Below are positions 24,603 to 33,728 of a stretch of DNA of 64,000 nucleotides, piece after piece. Position 1 is the first letter of the stretch; each line of letters begins with the position of its first letter. The DNA is from an uncultured Gammaproteobacteria bacterium. Its GTDB lineage: Bacteria > Pseudomonadota > Gammaproteobacteria > Steroidobacterales > Foliamicaceae. A program made the position numbers and the translations under genes. Where the stretch lies: the NCBI GenBank assembly GCA_951828235.1, contig OX639965.1, positions 1,918,212-1,982,211 of the forward strand. Direction: 5' to 3'. A model generated the notes under the pieces. The model was not told the DNA's origin. It worked only from the letters and a program-made list of their open reading frames with translations, and did no database searches.

Positions 24603-26120
24603 ATGCCCGCGCCGCCCGACGACCGGTCTTCCGAGGCCGCTCCCGAACACCGCCTGATCGCTGATCGCCGGCGCAAGCTCGGCGCGCTGCGGGAAACCGG
24701 CTGGTCGTTTCCCAACCACTACCGGCCCGACGCGACGGCCGCGGACTTGCATGCGGAATATGCCGAAACGGACACTTCCGGCCTGAAGGAACCGGGGCGC
24801 GAAGTCCAGGTGGCGGGACGCCTGGTGTCGCAGCGCCGAATGGGGCGCCTGAGTTTCGCGTCGGTCCAGGATTCGAGCGGGCGGATACAACTGATGCTGT
24901 CGCGCGACACCCTGGGCGAGGACGCCTACGCGCAAGCGGGAGGATTGGACCTGGGCGATATCGTTTGGGCTCGGGGCGTGGTGATGCGCACGCGAACCGG
25001 TGAGTTGAGCGTCGAGGTCGGCGAAATCGCGCTGCTTACCAAGTCGCTGCGGCCGCTGCCGGAGAAATTTCACGGGCTGACCGACCGCGAGCAGCGCTAT
25101 CGGCGCCGATACGTCGACCTGATCGTGAACCGGGATTCGCGCGAGGTCTTCGAGCGCCGCGCCCGCGTGACCGCGGCGCTGAGGGAGTTCCTGACCGGCC
25201 GGGGCTTCATGGAGGTGGAGACGCCCGTGATGCAGTCCATCCCCGGAGGCGCCGCCGCTCGTCCCTTCGCCACGCACCACCATGCGCTGGATCGCGAGCT
25301 GTACCTGCGCGTGGCCCTGGAGTTGCATCTCAAGCGGCTGGTGGTGGGCGGCATGGAGCGGGTGTTCGAGATGAACCGCTGCTTTCGCAATGAAGGGCTT
25401 TCGACCCAGCACAACCCGGAATTCACCATGTTGGAGGTCTACCAGGCCTACGCCGACTACAAGGACTTCATGCGGATGACGCAGGAAATGATCTGCGCGG
25501 CCACGGAAGCGGTGCTCGGCGCAACCCGGGTGGCTTATCAGGACGAAGAGTATGAGCTGGGTGGCGACTGGCCGCGCCTGAGCATGGAGCAGGCGGTGCT
25601 TGAGCACAATCACGGCATGGATGCGGAACGGCTGCGCGACGCCGGCTACCTCCGCGAATGGTTCAAACGGGGGGTTGGGATGGAGAAGGATCCGCCGGCA
25701 GACGCGGGCTGGGGCAAGCTGCTGGCGGAGCTCTTCGACCGCACCGTGGAGGACAAGCTGTCCGGCCCGGTCTTCATCACAGGGCATCCCGCGGAAGTCT
25801 CACCGCTGTCGAGGGCCAACGACGACGATCCCGAAATTACCGACCGCTACGAGCTGTATATCGCCGGGAGGGAGTTGGTGAACGGCTTTTCGGAGTTGAA
25901 CGACGCCGAGGACCAGGCGCGCCGCTTCCGCGAGCAGGCGCGGCTGCGCGAGGGCGGCGACGACGAGGCCATGCTCTACGACGAGGACTTTGTGACTGCG
26001 CTGGAATACGGCCTGCCGCCCACCGCGGGCCTCGGCCTGGGGGTGGACCGCCTGGTCATGTTCCTGACCGACCAGCCGGCCATCCGCGACGTGCTGCTCT
26101 TTCCGCAATTGCGCAGCTGA
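24603..26120 (+). CDS. lysS: Lysyl-tRNA synthetase, class II
   Basis: A 505-residue enzyme, the usual length, that charges tRNA-Lys. The OB-fold anticodon-binding domain (about 60-150, VQVAGRLVSQRRMGRLSFAS) precedes the class II core: motif 1 around GRGFMEVETPVMQ, motif 2 FRNEGLSTQHNPEFTMLE, motif 3 GLGLGVDRLVMFLTD. ATG 24603 is chosen over the longer frame from 24474 by family length. In many gammaproteobacteria prfB and lysS are neighbours; here they are 20 kb apart. Confidence 0.97.
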   Translation: MPAPPDDRSSEAAPEHRLIADRRRKLGALRETGWSFPNHYRPDATAADLHAEYAETDTSGLKEPGREVQVAGRLVSQRRMGRLSFASVQDSSGRIQLMLSRDTLGEDAYAQAGGLDLGDIVWARGVVMRTRTGELSVEVGEIALLTKSLRPLPEKFHGLTDREQRYRRRYVDLIVNRDSREVFERRARVTAALREFLTGRGFMEVETPVMQSIPGGAAARPFATHHHALDRELYLRVALELHLKRLVVGGMERVFEMNRCFRNEGLSTQHNPEFTMLEVYQAYADYKDFMRMTQEMICAATEAVLGATRVAYQDEEYELGGDWPRLSMEQAVLEHNHGMDAERLRDAGYLREWFKRGVGMEKDPPADAGWGKLLAELFDRTVEDKLSGPVFITGHPAEVSPLSRANDDDPEITDRYELYIAGRELVNGFSELNDAEDQARRFREQARLREGGDDEAMLYDEDFVTALEYGLPPTAGLGLGVDRLVMFLTDQPAIRDVLLFPQLRS

Positions 26121-26135
26121 ACCGAGTACGGGTTG

Positions 26136-27698
26136 ATGAGTGATTCTGGTTCCGGTGCGCGGATGTCTGCGGTGGAGGTAGACCGCGTACTTTTCTGGGG
26201 GATGGTCGCCGTAATCCTTGCGTGGGGGACCTTCCTGCTGGGCTTTCCGGAATTCGCGGGCGGCGCAATCGACAGGACCTACAGCTGGATTGCCCGGGAA
26301 GTTGGCGTTCTTTACCAGTGGATCGTGGTGGCGGCGATCGTGGTGCTGGCGGTGATCGCGTTCAGCCCGTACGGACACTTTCGCCTGGGCGGAAAGGACG
26401 CGCCCCGGGCCTATTCGACGTTTTCCTGGGCATCGATGTTGTTCTGCACCGGGATCGGCGGCGGATTGTTGTACTGGGCGCCCATCGAATGGGCGTTCTA
26501 CGTCGATACGCCGCCGTTCGGCCTGGAGCCCGGCTCGGCCCAGGCCCTGGAATGGGCGCCGGCATACGGGTTCTTCCACTGGGGCGTTTCGGCCTGGGCG
26601 CTGTACGCCTTTGCTACCGTGGCCATTGCCTATCCCTATTACCAGAGAAAAGTCCCGTACTTGAGGCTTTCGACGTCGCTGGTTGGATTGCTCGGCCGGA
26701 ATGTTGCCGGCCGTCCGCTCGGCAGGCTGGTGGACTTTGTCTTCATCATCGCGATGGTGGGCGGAACGGCCACTTCGCTCAGCCTGGCGACACCGATGGT
26801 GGGCGCCTGTCTCAGCACGCTATTCGGGATTGATAAGACATTTGCCGTTGACATCGGCGTCATCGCCATTTCCGTGGCCCTGTTCGCCACTAGCGTGTAT
26901 CTGGGCATCGACAAGGGCATCAAGCGATTCAGCGAGATCAACGCCATAGCCGCAATCATCTTCGCGTTCTATGTCCTGTTGACCGGCCCCACCGAATTTG
27001 CGCTGAAGCTGGGAACCAGCAGCTTCGGACTGATGATCCAGGAATTTGTCCGGATGAACACCTGGACCGACCCGATCCTTTCCACAAACTTTATCGAGGA
27101 CTGGACGATCTTCTACTGGGCCTGGTGGCTGGCGTATGCGCCCTTTGTGGGCCTGTTCGTTACCCGGATCTCGCGCGGCCGCACTTTGCGGGAAGTGATC
27201 GGCGGGATGCTGCTGTACGGGACGCTGGGCTGCGCGCTCTTCTTCGTCTGCATGGGCAACACTGCGCAATGGATGGACACCAGCGGAGCGCTGGCCATTC
27301 GGGAAACCCTGGCCCTGGACGGGCCGGAAGCCGCCATTGCCGGGTTCCTGGCCGCGCTCAAACCGTTTCCATTGCCGATGCTGGCCTATGTGGCGCTTAC
27401 GTTCATATTCATTGCCACTACCTACGATTCCGCCTCCTACGCGATAGCTGCCTCGGCCACGAGGGGGCTTACCGCTGGGCTGAATCCGCACCGCTGGCAT
27501 CGCGTTTTCTGGGCGCTTGCGATCGTGGTCCTGCCCGTAGGTCTGATATTCGTGGGCGGTCTGTCGGCTGCGAAGTCGGCATCGCTGGTAGTATCTCTGC
27601 CTTTGCTGGTCATCGGCGTCGCAATGGCAGTCTCGCTTTTTCGGCTGTTGCGCGAGGATCGGGCTCAAAAGGGAGGGGGCAGCGCGCCTTCCCGGTAA
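26136..27698 (+). CDS. BCCT-family betaine/choline/carnitine transporter
   Basis: A 520-residue membrane protein with about twelve helices. The BCCT signature is clear: FYWAWWLAYAPFVGLFVTRI followed by SRGRTLREVIGG. The Trp-rich helix and GIGGGLLYWAPIEWAF are also conserved. It imports quaternary amines using sodium or protons, for osmoprotection or as a nutrient. It starts 15 bases after lysS and ends 33 before the next transporter. The bare C-terminus (18 residues after the last helix) lacks a long osmosensing tail. Confidence 0.9.
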   Translation: MSDSGSGARMSAVEVDRVLFWGMVAVILAWGTFLLGFPEFAGGAIDRTYSWIAREVGVLYQWIVVAAIVVLAVIAFSPYGHFRLGGKDAPRAYSTFSWASMLFCTGIGGGLLYWAPIEWAFYVDTPPFGLEPGSAQALEWAPAYGFFHWGVSAWALYAFATVAIAYPYYQRKVPYLRLSTSLVGLLGRNVAGRPLGRLVDFVFIIAMVGGTATSLSLATPMVGACLSTLFGIDKTFAVDIGVIAISVALFATSVYLGIDKGIKRFSEINAIAAIIFAFYVLLTGPTEFALKLGTSSFGLMIQEFVRMNTWTDPILSTNFIEDWTIFYWAWWLAYAPFVGLFVTRISRGRTLREVIGGMLLYGTLGCALFFVCMGNTAQWMDTSGALAIRETLALDGPEAAIAGFLAALKPFPLPMLAYVALTFIFIATTYDSASYAIAASATRGLTAGLNPHRWHRVFWALAIVVLPVGLIFVGGLSAAKSASLVVSLPLLVIGVAMAVSLFRLLREDRAQKGGGSAPSR

Positions 27699-27731
27699 CA
27701 CGCCCGATTGGGCAGGCGGGAGAGAAACAGA

Positions 27732-29120
27732 ATGACGGACTGGGCTGCACGCCTTTTGAATTTCCGGCGCGGCGAGTTGCGCTTGGCGGTACTCGCAGCG
27801 CTATTTCATTTCTGCGTTTTGTGCGGCTATTTCTTCCTGCGGCCGGTTCGCGATGCAATGGGTGTGTCGCGGGGCATGGACGAACTTCGCTGGTTGTTCG
27901 CGGTTACTTCCGTTTCTTCCCTGATCTTCGTCTTGCTTTTTGCAGGTGTGGTCGCCCGAATGAACCGGCGCCGGTTCATCCCGGTCGGCTACGGGTTCGT
28001 CATCGTGTGTCTCCTGGGATTCTCGGCGTTGCTGTTCGTGAACGTACAGGCAGGCGGCGGTTTGATCGGCAGCGAAACGGAGACGCCGCTCGCGCGAGGC
28101 GTCGGATATACGTTCTACGTCTGGGTGAGCACAATCAACCTGTTTATGACCAGCCTTTTCTGGGCGTTCATGGCGGACATTTTCAATTTGTCCCAGGGTA
28201 AACGCATGTTCCCCTTTATTGCAGCTGGAGGAACGCTGGGAGCCGCGGTGGGAGGTTGGGCTACCTATTTCATCAGTAATTCGCCCGAATCGGAATACTT
28301 GTCGATCGCACAGATGCTGACCGGGGCGGGATTGTTCGTACTGGCGATTGTCGTGATGCTGAAGCTGGATCGGACCGCCGTTCAATCCAGCCATTCAAAA
28401 CTTGGCGAAACCAGCCGGTCGCCCGTGGCGCTGCCGGGTCAGCGTATCGGCGGCGGGTTCCTGGACGGCCTGACAGCGGTAGGAACGTCGCCATACCTGA
28501 TCGGGATCGCGCTGTTCATCGTGTGTATGGCCGTCTCCAATACGTTGATTTATTTCACCCAGGCCAACATTGTCCTGATTGACAACGATACCTTCAGCCA
28601 GCGCCTGGGTGCGTTTGCGCTCTTTGACGCGCTTGCCCAAACACTGACGCTTTTCACCCAGATCTTCATTGCGACGCGCGTGATCCGGCGACTGGGCGTC
28701 GGCTGGACGCTGGCGATTCTGCCGCTGGTAACCTTGGCGGGTTTCGCGGTTCTGGCCATCTGGCCACTGTACGGCGTGATGGCCCTATTTCAGGCAGTGC
28801 ATCGCGCTACCCGCTACGCACTTTCGCGGCCCGCCCGCGAGACGCTCTTTATCGTTGTGCCGCCGTCACAACGCTACAAGGCCAAGCCCTTGATCGACGT
28901 ATTCCTTTACCGGGGCGGCGACCTGGCGGGCGTTGGCATCCATGCCTTGCTCAGTGGGCTGGGCAGTCTGGGTCTGATGGTCGCAGCGGTAACACCCTTC
29001 GCCGCCGTTTGGAGCGTGCTGTCCGTGGCGCTGGGCCGCGCCCAGAGCCGCCGCGACCCTGCATCACAGCCGGCCACGGCGACTCCGCCGCTTGACCCGA
29101 AGGTGGAAACCGCAAGCTGA
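27732..29120 (+). CDS. Npt1/Npt2-type nucleotide transporter (ATP/ADP translocase-like)
   Basis: A 462-residue protein with twelve predicted helices. The start LRLAVLAALFHFCVLCGYFF and LRPVRDAMGVSRG resemble free-living relatives of the Tlc/Npt nucleotide exchangers (COG3202), as does the late RPARETLFIVVPPSQRYKAK segment. Members in obligate parasites swap host ATP for ADP; the role of homologues in free-living bacteria is unclear. ATG 27732 has GGGAGAG upstream. An alternative reading is a generic MFS transporter. Confidence 0.75.
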   Translation: MTDWAARLLNFRRGELRLAVLAALFHFCVLCGYFFLRPVRDAMGVSRGMDELRWLFAVTSVSSLIFVLLFAGVVARMNRRRFIPVGYGFVIVCLLGFSALLFVNVQAGGGLIGSETETPLARGVGYTFYVWVSTINLFMTSLFWAFMADIFNLSQGKRMFPFIAAGGTLGAAVGGWATYFISNSPESEYLSIAQMLTGAGLFVLAIVVMLKLDRTAVQSSHSKLGETSRSPVALPGQRIGGGFLDGLTAVGTSPYLIGIALFIVCMAVSNTLIYFTQANIVLIDNDTFSQRLGAFALFDALAQTLTLFTQIFIATRVIRRLGVGWTLAILPLVTLAGFAVLAIWPLYGVMALFQAVHRATRYALSRPARETLFIVVPPSQRYKAKPLIDVFLYRGGDLAGVGIHALLSGLGSLGLMVAAVTPFAAVWSVLSVALGRAQSRRDPASQPATATPPLDPKVETAS

Positions 29121-29139
29121 TACGGCGGTTTCTCGCGAC

Positions 29140-29466
29140 TTAGGGGGATGAGTTTGCTTGGGAATCAGGATGCGCGGGCAGCGCCAGGTGTCCCTCGATT
29201 CTTGCAACGCGCTCGCGCAGATTCGACAGATCGCGGTCGATACTGTCGAAACGACCGTTCACCTCCGTGAAGCGCCCACTGACCTCCGCAAAGCCGTTGC
29301 GGAGTTCCGCCCTGACATCGGCCATGTCGCTTCGAATTTCGGCCCTGACATCGGCCATGTCGCTTCGCTGCTGGGCTTGTCCCTGAAATAACACGCCGAT
29401 AAACAGGCCCACGGCAGCCACAGCCGCGGAAATCTTTCCGGCGCTGATCCATGCGTTCCTGCTCAT
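29140..29466 (-). CDS. Small membrane-anchored coiled-coil protein
   Basis: A 108-residue protein: one membrane segment (ISAAVAAVGLFIGVLF), then heptad-rich sequence with a tandem repeat RSDMADVRAEI / RSDMADVRAEL and NLRERVARIEGHL. ATG 29466 (MSRNAW) is preferred to 29538, which would put 24 polar residues before the membrane helix. Similar short anchored coiled coils are common and unassigned. It is divergent from the DUF1684 gene. Confidence 0.6.
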   Translation of the reverse strand: MSRNAWISAGKISAAVAAVGLFIGVLFQGQAQQRSDMADVRAEIRSDMADVRAELRNGFAEVSGRFTEVNGRFDSIDRDLSNLRERVARIEGHLALPAHPDSQANSSP

Positions 29467-29532
29467 CGAACTACTTTCATGGTGGACAATGCACTTGACA
29501 ATATCATAGGCGGGCCACAAGGTCGCATTGAA

Positions 29533-30483
29533 ATGCACGCCAATTCGTGGAAATTTGTACGGTTAGCTGCGTTCGGCCGGTGCATTGTCGGCTTGGTGTT
29601 GCTTGCGGCGTCTGTCCTGCTTACGGCAGGCGCGGCCGATCCGCCCGGGCCGCCGGCGTCGTCGGACTATTCCCTCGCCATGGCAAAGTGGCGCGCGGAG
29701 CGGGAGGCGGAGCTGAAAGGTCCGGACGGCTGGCTCAACCTGGCGGGCCTCTACTGGCTGGCCGAGGGCAATAGCAGCATGGGGTCGGCGCCGGGCAACG
29801 ACATCGTGCTTGCGGACCTGCCGGCGCCGCCGAGACTGGGCGAGTTCCTGGTGCAAGGCGAGGACGTCGTGTTTCGGGCCGAACCCGGCGCGGAGGTTTT
29901 CGGCAACGGCGATCCGGTTACGGAGTTGCGGCTGGTCCACGACGAGGCGGGCAGGCCCACGGTGCTGACGCACGGCACTCTGTCCTGGCACGCGATTCAC
30001 CGCATGGGTCAAATGGGCGTGCGGCTGCGCGACCTGAACCACCCGGCCGTGAGCGCCTTTCCCGGAATCAGGTCCTATCCCACCGACACGGCCTGGCGGG
30101 TGGCGGCGCGTTTCCTGGCCTACGACGAGCCGCGGGAGCGCATCCTCAGTACGGTGGTGGAGGGACTTGGCTGGCAGCCTACCGCCCCGGGCACGCTGGA
30201 ATTTGAAATTGGCGGCGAGCCCCTTTCACTGGAGGCCTACGCCGCTGGCCCCGGCTATCTGCTCATATTCGCCGACCTCACCACCGGCAAGACCACCTAT
30301 CCCGCAGGGCGATACCTGTATGCCTTCGGGCCCGGCCCCGATGGCACTGTGATGCTGGACTTCAACAAGGCGATCAACCCGCCCTGCGCCTTTACCGATT
30401 TCGCCACCTGCCCGCTGCCTCAGCGGCGAAATCGACTCAAGATCGCCATAGAAGCCGGAGAGCAATACGGCAAGAGCCGGTGA
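29533..30483 (+). CDS. Secreted DUF1684 protein
   Basis: A 316-residue protein. From ATG 29533 it has a signal peptide (VGLVLLAASVLLTAGAA). The DUF1684 pattern follows: MAKWRAEREAELKGPDGWLN, LAGLYWLAEGNSSMGSAPGN, then the C-terminal FNKAINPPCAFTDFATCPLP, the most conserved block. No catalytic role is established for the family. The start at 29479 would overlap the leader of the divergent gene. Confidence 0.85.
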   Translation: MHANSWKFVRLAAFGRCIVGLVLLAASVLLTAGAADPPGPPASSDYSLAMAKWRAEREAELKGPDGWLNLAGLYWLAEGNSSMGSAPGNDIVLADLPAPPRLGEFLVQGEDVVFRAEPGAEVFGNGDPVTELRLVHDEAGRPTVLTHGTLSWHAIHRMGQMGVRLRDLNHPAVSAFPGIRSYPTDTAWRVAARFLAYDEPRERILSTVVEGLGWQPTAPGTLEFEIGGEPLSLEAYAAGPGYLLIFADLTTGKTTYPAGRYLYAFGPGPDGTVMLDFNKAINPPCAFTDFATCPLPQRRNRLKIAIEAGEQYGKSR

Positions 30484-30575
30484 GCTCCTGAGCCCCGGCG
30501 CCGGTCATCCGCCTCCGGGCCGTGAACGGGACACTCGCTATAACATAGCCTCGCGACGGGCTACCGGGTGCTGGA

Positions 30576-31199
30576 ATGGCGAGAACCAACGTACTGCAAT
30601 CCGAGGAGGAACTGAGACGGCATTTTCCCGTTTCGATGGAGCGGGCCAAACTCAAGGTCCTCGACAGGCTGGACAGGCACTGTGCGGATTTCATCGCCCG
30701 TTCTCCGTTCCTGTGTATCGGCACCTCACGGCCGGACGGTTGCGCCGACGTATCCCCGCGCGGCGACCCGCCGGGCTTTGTTCACGTGGCCGACGCACAT
30801 ACCCTGCTGATCCCCGATCGCCCCGGCAACAACCGGCTGGACACGATGAGCAACATCATGCACAACCCCGCAGTCGGCCTGATCTTCTTGATCCCCGGCC
30901 TGGGCGAGACCCTGCGGGTGAACGGCGATGCGGCGATCATCGACGACCAGGCGGAACTCGCCCGGTTCGAGTTTCGGCGCCACATACCCAGGGTGGCGAT
31001 TGCCGTGACGGTCAGGGAGGCCTTCATTCATTGCGCAAAGGCGATCAAGCGTTCCCACCTCTGGGAAGAGGACGCAAAGATCGATCCCGCCTCGTTCACG
31101 CGCATAGGCGACATCCTTTCCGATCACATAAAGGGCGGCAAATCCGGCGACGAGATCGAGGGGATCCTCAAGGAGAACTACCGGACGCAGCTCTACTAG
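30576..31199 (+). CDS. Pyridoxamine 5'-phosphate oxidase-like FMN-binding protein
   Basis: A 207-residue split-barrel protein: SPFLCIGTSRPDGCADVSPR (strand pair at the flavin site), LLIPDRPGNNRLDTMSNI, VGLIFLIPGLGETLRVNG, then AIKRSHLWEED. This is the pattern of the MSMEG_1061-type PNPOx subfamily, which reduces small molecules or binds flavin/F420. It is a single-gene unit with 92 bases of upstream space. Confidence 0.88.
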   Translation: MARTNVLQSEEELRRHFPVSMERAKLKVLDRLDRHCADFIARSPFLCIGTSRPDGCADVSPRGDPPGFVHVADAHTLLIPDRPGNNRLDTMSNIMHNPAVGLIFLIPGLGETLRVNGDAAIIDDQAELARFEFRRHIPRVAIAVTVREAFIHCAKAIKRSHLWEEDAKIDPASFTRIGDILSDHIKGGKSGDEIEGILKENYRTQLY

Positions 31200-31460
31200 G
31201 GCTGAGTTTGCTCTTTGATATGTAGTGGAACGCATACTCTTCTTGTCGGGGGAATTGGAGTCATAAGACAAGCACAAGCAAACGAGTTACTTTTTTTGCC
31301 AATTGATTGAAATTATTTCTAGAGGTAGCTTGGCAGACAATTTTGTAAAACTCTCTCCAAAAGAATTGAAAAAGTATCTCTTGAAATATTACAAAAGAAT
31401 TTCTAAAAATATTGTAAAAATATCTCTATAATATTTGAGAAAGTATCTATGGAGAGATAG
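31200..31460 (+). promoter_or_regulatory. AT-rich leader with repeated AAAGTATCT motifs
   Basis: From about 31290 the base composition drops sharply to AT-rich. AAAGTATCT occurs at 31371-31379 and 31440-31448, with AAAATATCT at 31417-31425 between. A perfect TATAAT is at 31427-31432. No -35 box fits well. The repeats upstream and around the -10 resemble operator half-sites, possibly for an unlinked regulator. No ORF is present. Confidence 0.4.
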
Positions 31461-32726
31461 ATGGCAATCGTAAAGAGCAATTACCGACCACGAATAGTGG
31501 ACGCGGAATTGCGCGAACGGCTTGACGCCGCGGCCGCCGTCCTGATTGAGGGACCGAAAGCCTGCGGCAAGACATCCACAGCCCGTGAACACGCCGCGAG
31601 TGAGGTCTTCCTTGACGTGGACGCCGGCGCGCGCCAAGCGGCTGCGGTAGATCCTGAAATCGTGCTCGACGGAGATGCTCCCCGATTGCTCGACGAATGG
31701 CAGGTCGCCCCCGGAATCTGGAACCATGTGCGTCGCGCGGCCGATCTCGACCCCGGAATGGGAAGGTTCATTCTTACCGGTTCCGCCGCTCCCACCGATG
31801 ACCTCGTGCGTCACACCGGCGCCGGTCGAATTGCCCGAATGCGCATGCGCACGATGTCGCTCCTTGAGCAGGGGCACGCTACGGGAGAAGTCTCACTTGG
31901 TGATCTCCTGGCCGGCCGTCCGGTTTCGGCTTCCGATCCCGGCCTCTCCTTGCCTGATTTGATTGAGTTCATCTGCCGGGGTGGATGGCCTGGCTCCCTG
32001 GCCGCCAATCTGCGCGGGGCGATGCGTTTTGTTCGGGATTTCGTCGAGGAAGTTCCCCGGACGGACATCCAGCGTGCGTCAGGTACGCGACACGATCCAA
32101 AAGGGGTTCTGCGCCTGATTCGTTCGCTGGCGCGCAATGTGTCCACGTCGGTTTCAGTAGCTACACTCGCGCGAGACGTTTCCGGCGATGAGGGCAACGT
32201 GATGCAAGGCACGATCCACGCTTATCTGGATGCGCTGGAACGGTTGTTTGTTGTGGAGAATCAGCAGCCGTTCGCCCCACACCTGCGGTCACGCTCGCGT
32301 CTTCAGAAAGCTGTCAAGCGCCATTTTGTTGATCCGTCGCTGGCTGTAGCGGCTCTGCGGTCCAGTCCTGACCAGGTCAGACGTGATCTCGAGTACCTTG
32401 GCCTGCTCTTCGAGTCTCTGGTTACAAGAGACCTGCGGGTATATGCCGCTGCCCACGACGCTGAGGTAAGCCACTACAGGGACAATACTCTTGAAGTCGA
32501 CGCCGTAGTAGAGACGGCGGCCGGGCAATGGCTGCCGGTAGAGGTAAAGCTGGGGGGAAGCGACTGGATAGATGCGGCCGCAACCAGTCTCCTTAAGCTG
32601 GAAAAGCGCGTGGACACCAGCAAAATGGGCGACCCATCCAAATTGTTGGTGATTACTGCGACGGGATATGCATACGAACGCACGGATGGTGTAACCGTGG
32701 TTCCCTTGGGAGCACTTGGTCCTTGA
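31461..32726 (+). CDS. AAA ATPase with DUF4143 (first copy)
   Basis: A 421-residue ATPase. Walker A is GPKACGKTS (about 31-39), the Walker B region is APRLLDEWQ, and sensor-like GRFILTGSAAP follows. The C-terminal DUF4143 half ends with the nuclease-like LEVDAVVETAAGQWLPVEVK, a D...E.K-type motif. This family is common on mobile and variable DNA; function is unproven. The AT-rich leader contrasts with the GC-rich body and suggests acquired DNA. Confidence 0.88.
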   Translation: MAIVKSNYRPRIVDAELRERLDAAAAVLIEGPKACGKTSTAREHAASEVFLDVDAGARQAAAVDPEIVLDGDAPRLLDEWQVAPGIWNHVRRAADLDPGMGRFILTGSAAPTDDLVRHTGAGRIARMRMRTMSLLEQGHATGEVSLGDLLAGRPVSASDPGLSLPDLIEFICRGGWPGSLAANLRGAMRFVRDFVEEVPRTDIQRASGTRHDPKGVLRLIRSLARNVSTSVSVATLARDVSGDEGNVMQGTIHAYLDALERLFVVENQQPFAPHLRSRSRLQKAVKRHFVDPSLAVAALRSSPDQVRRDLEYLGLLFESLVTRDLRVYAAAHDAEVSHYRDNTLEVDAVVETAAGQWLPVEVKLGGSDWIDAAATSLLKLEKRVDTSKMGDPSKLLVITATGYAYERTDGVTVVPLGALGP

Positions 32727-32750
32727 TCTTGGTTAGTGAAACAGGAGTGC

Positions 32751-33590
32751 GTGGATCGTGACGCTATAGCTGGAATGGCGATTCAATCGCATCCCGAACG
32801 GACCCGCGAGAGGGTCCGGCTGCTTGAGGAGTACGTGCGCTCGGAGCTGCTTTCGGTGGACGGTTCCTTCGTCTGTGGCAGTTACGCCCTATGCCGGGCG
32901 AGCCGCGCGGGTTTCCCTTTTCACAAGGGCCAGATGAACCATGTGGGCCGGCACTACGACCTGGAGATCGACGGACGCGCCATGCGCATCGTGGTGCTGG
33001 GCCAGGAATACGGACAGGCCCGCGATTGCGTCGACCTGGCCGGGCGCTCGTCAATGATTGCCGAGTCGGCAAGGGCGGGTTTTGGCGGGCGCAATCCGCA
33101 CATGAAGGGTGTGACCTCCACGCTGCGCCTGCTGCTTGGGCGCGAACTCAGCGAAGACGAAGAGGGCGAGCGCCTGTTCGACGGGCATGTGTTCGATGGC
33201 TGCGCCCAGGTGAATTACCTGCTCTGCACGGCGCTCGAAAAGCCGCGCAGCCGGGACGCGCATGGTGGCGGCCGCGGACACTCGAGCATCGAGATGCAGC
33301 GCAACTGCGCGCCGCATTTCCTGCGCACCATGGAAATCCTTCAGCCGACAGTGATCGTGGTCCACGGCCTGGGGCTGCGGCGCTGGATGGCCAATGCGCT
33401 GCCGCTTCCCCCCGACGCAAAATCCGCCGAAACGGTGAAGATCGCCGGCCGGCCGGTGGACTTGCTGACATTCACGCACCCATCGGCGGGCGGACATTCG
33501 GGATGGTGGGGAACGACGCCCCGGACACGTTACCTGCGCGAAACGGTTGCGCCCGCGATCAAGGAGTATCTCCGCCGCAGGCGCGCTTAG
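32751..33590 (+). CDS. Uncharacterised protein, weakly uracil-DNA-glycosylase-like
   Basis: About 279 residues. GTG 32751 is chosen because AGGAG lies five bases upstream; GTG 32736 and ATG 32775 are alternatives. Segments such as MRIVVLGQEYGQ, PTVIVVHGLGLRRWM and LLTFTHPSAGGHSGWWG recall the strand-loop order and the HPS motif of the uracil-DNA glycosylase superfamily, but the catalytic motif GxDP is not seen and the match is weak. Two Cys in FVCGSYALCRAS and CAQVNYLLC might bind a metal. Follows the DUF4143 gene by 24 bases. Confidence 0.55.
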   Translation: MDRDAIAGMAIQSHPERTRERVRLLEEYVRSELLSVDGSFVCGSYALCRASRAGFPFHKGQMNHVGRHYDLEIDGRAMRIVVLGQEYGQARDCVDLAGRSSMIAESARAGFGGRNPHMKGVTSTLRLLLGRELSEDEEGERLFDGHVFDGCAQVNYLLCTALEKPRSRDAHGGGRGHSSIEMQRNCAPHFLRTMEILQPTVIVVHGLGLRRWMANALPLPPDAKSAETVKIAGRPVDLLTFTHPSAGGHSGWWGTTPRTRYLRETVAPAIKEYLRRRRA

Positions 33591-33728
33591 GGTGAGGCGG
33601 GAGCGCCTTGCCGCAACGTGCTTGCTTTCCTTGCGTCGCCAGGTACTTGAAAGCGTAAGTGTCGTTCGCGTGCAATGAGAGTAAGATCAGTTCATCGTCC
33701 ATTCACAGTAGTTTCCTCAAGAGCACGC

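Noticed and set aside
33675..33728. Upstream ATG for the Sel1/TonB fusion
   Set aside because: It would add 18 polar, basic residues before the signal peptide and has no ribosome-binding site.
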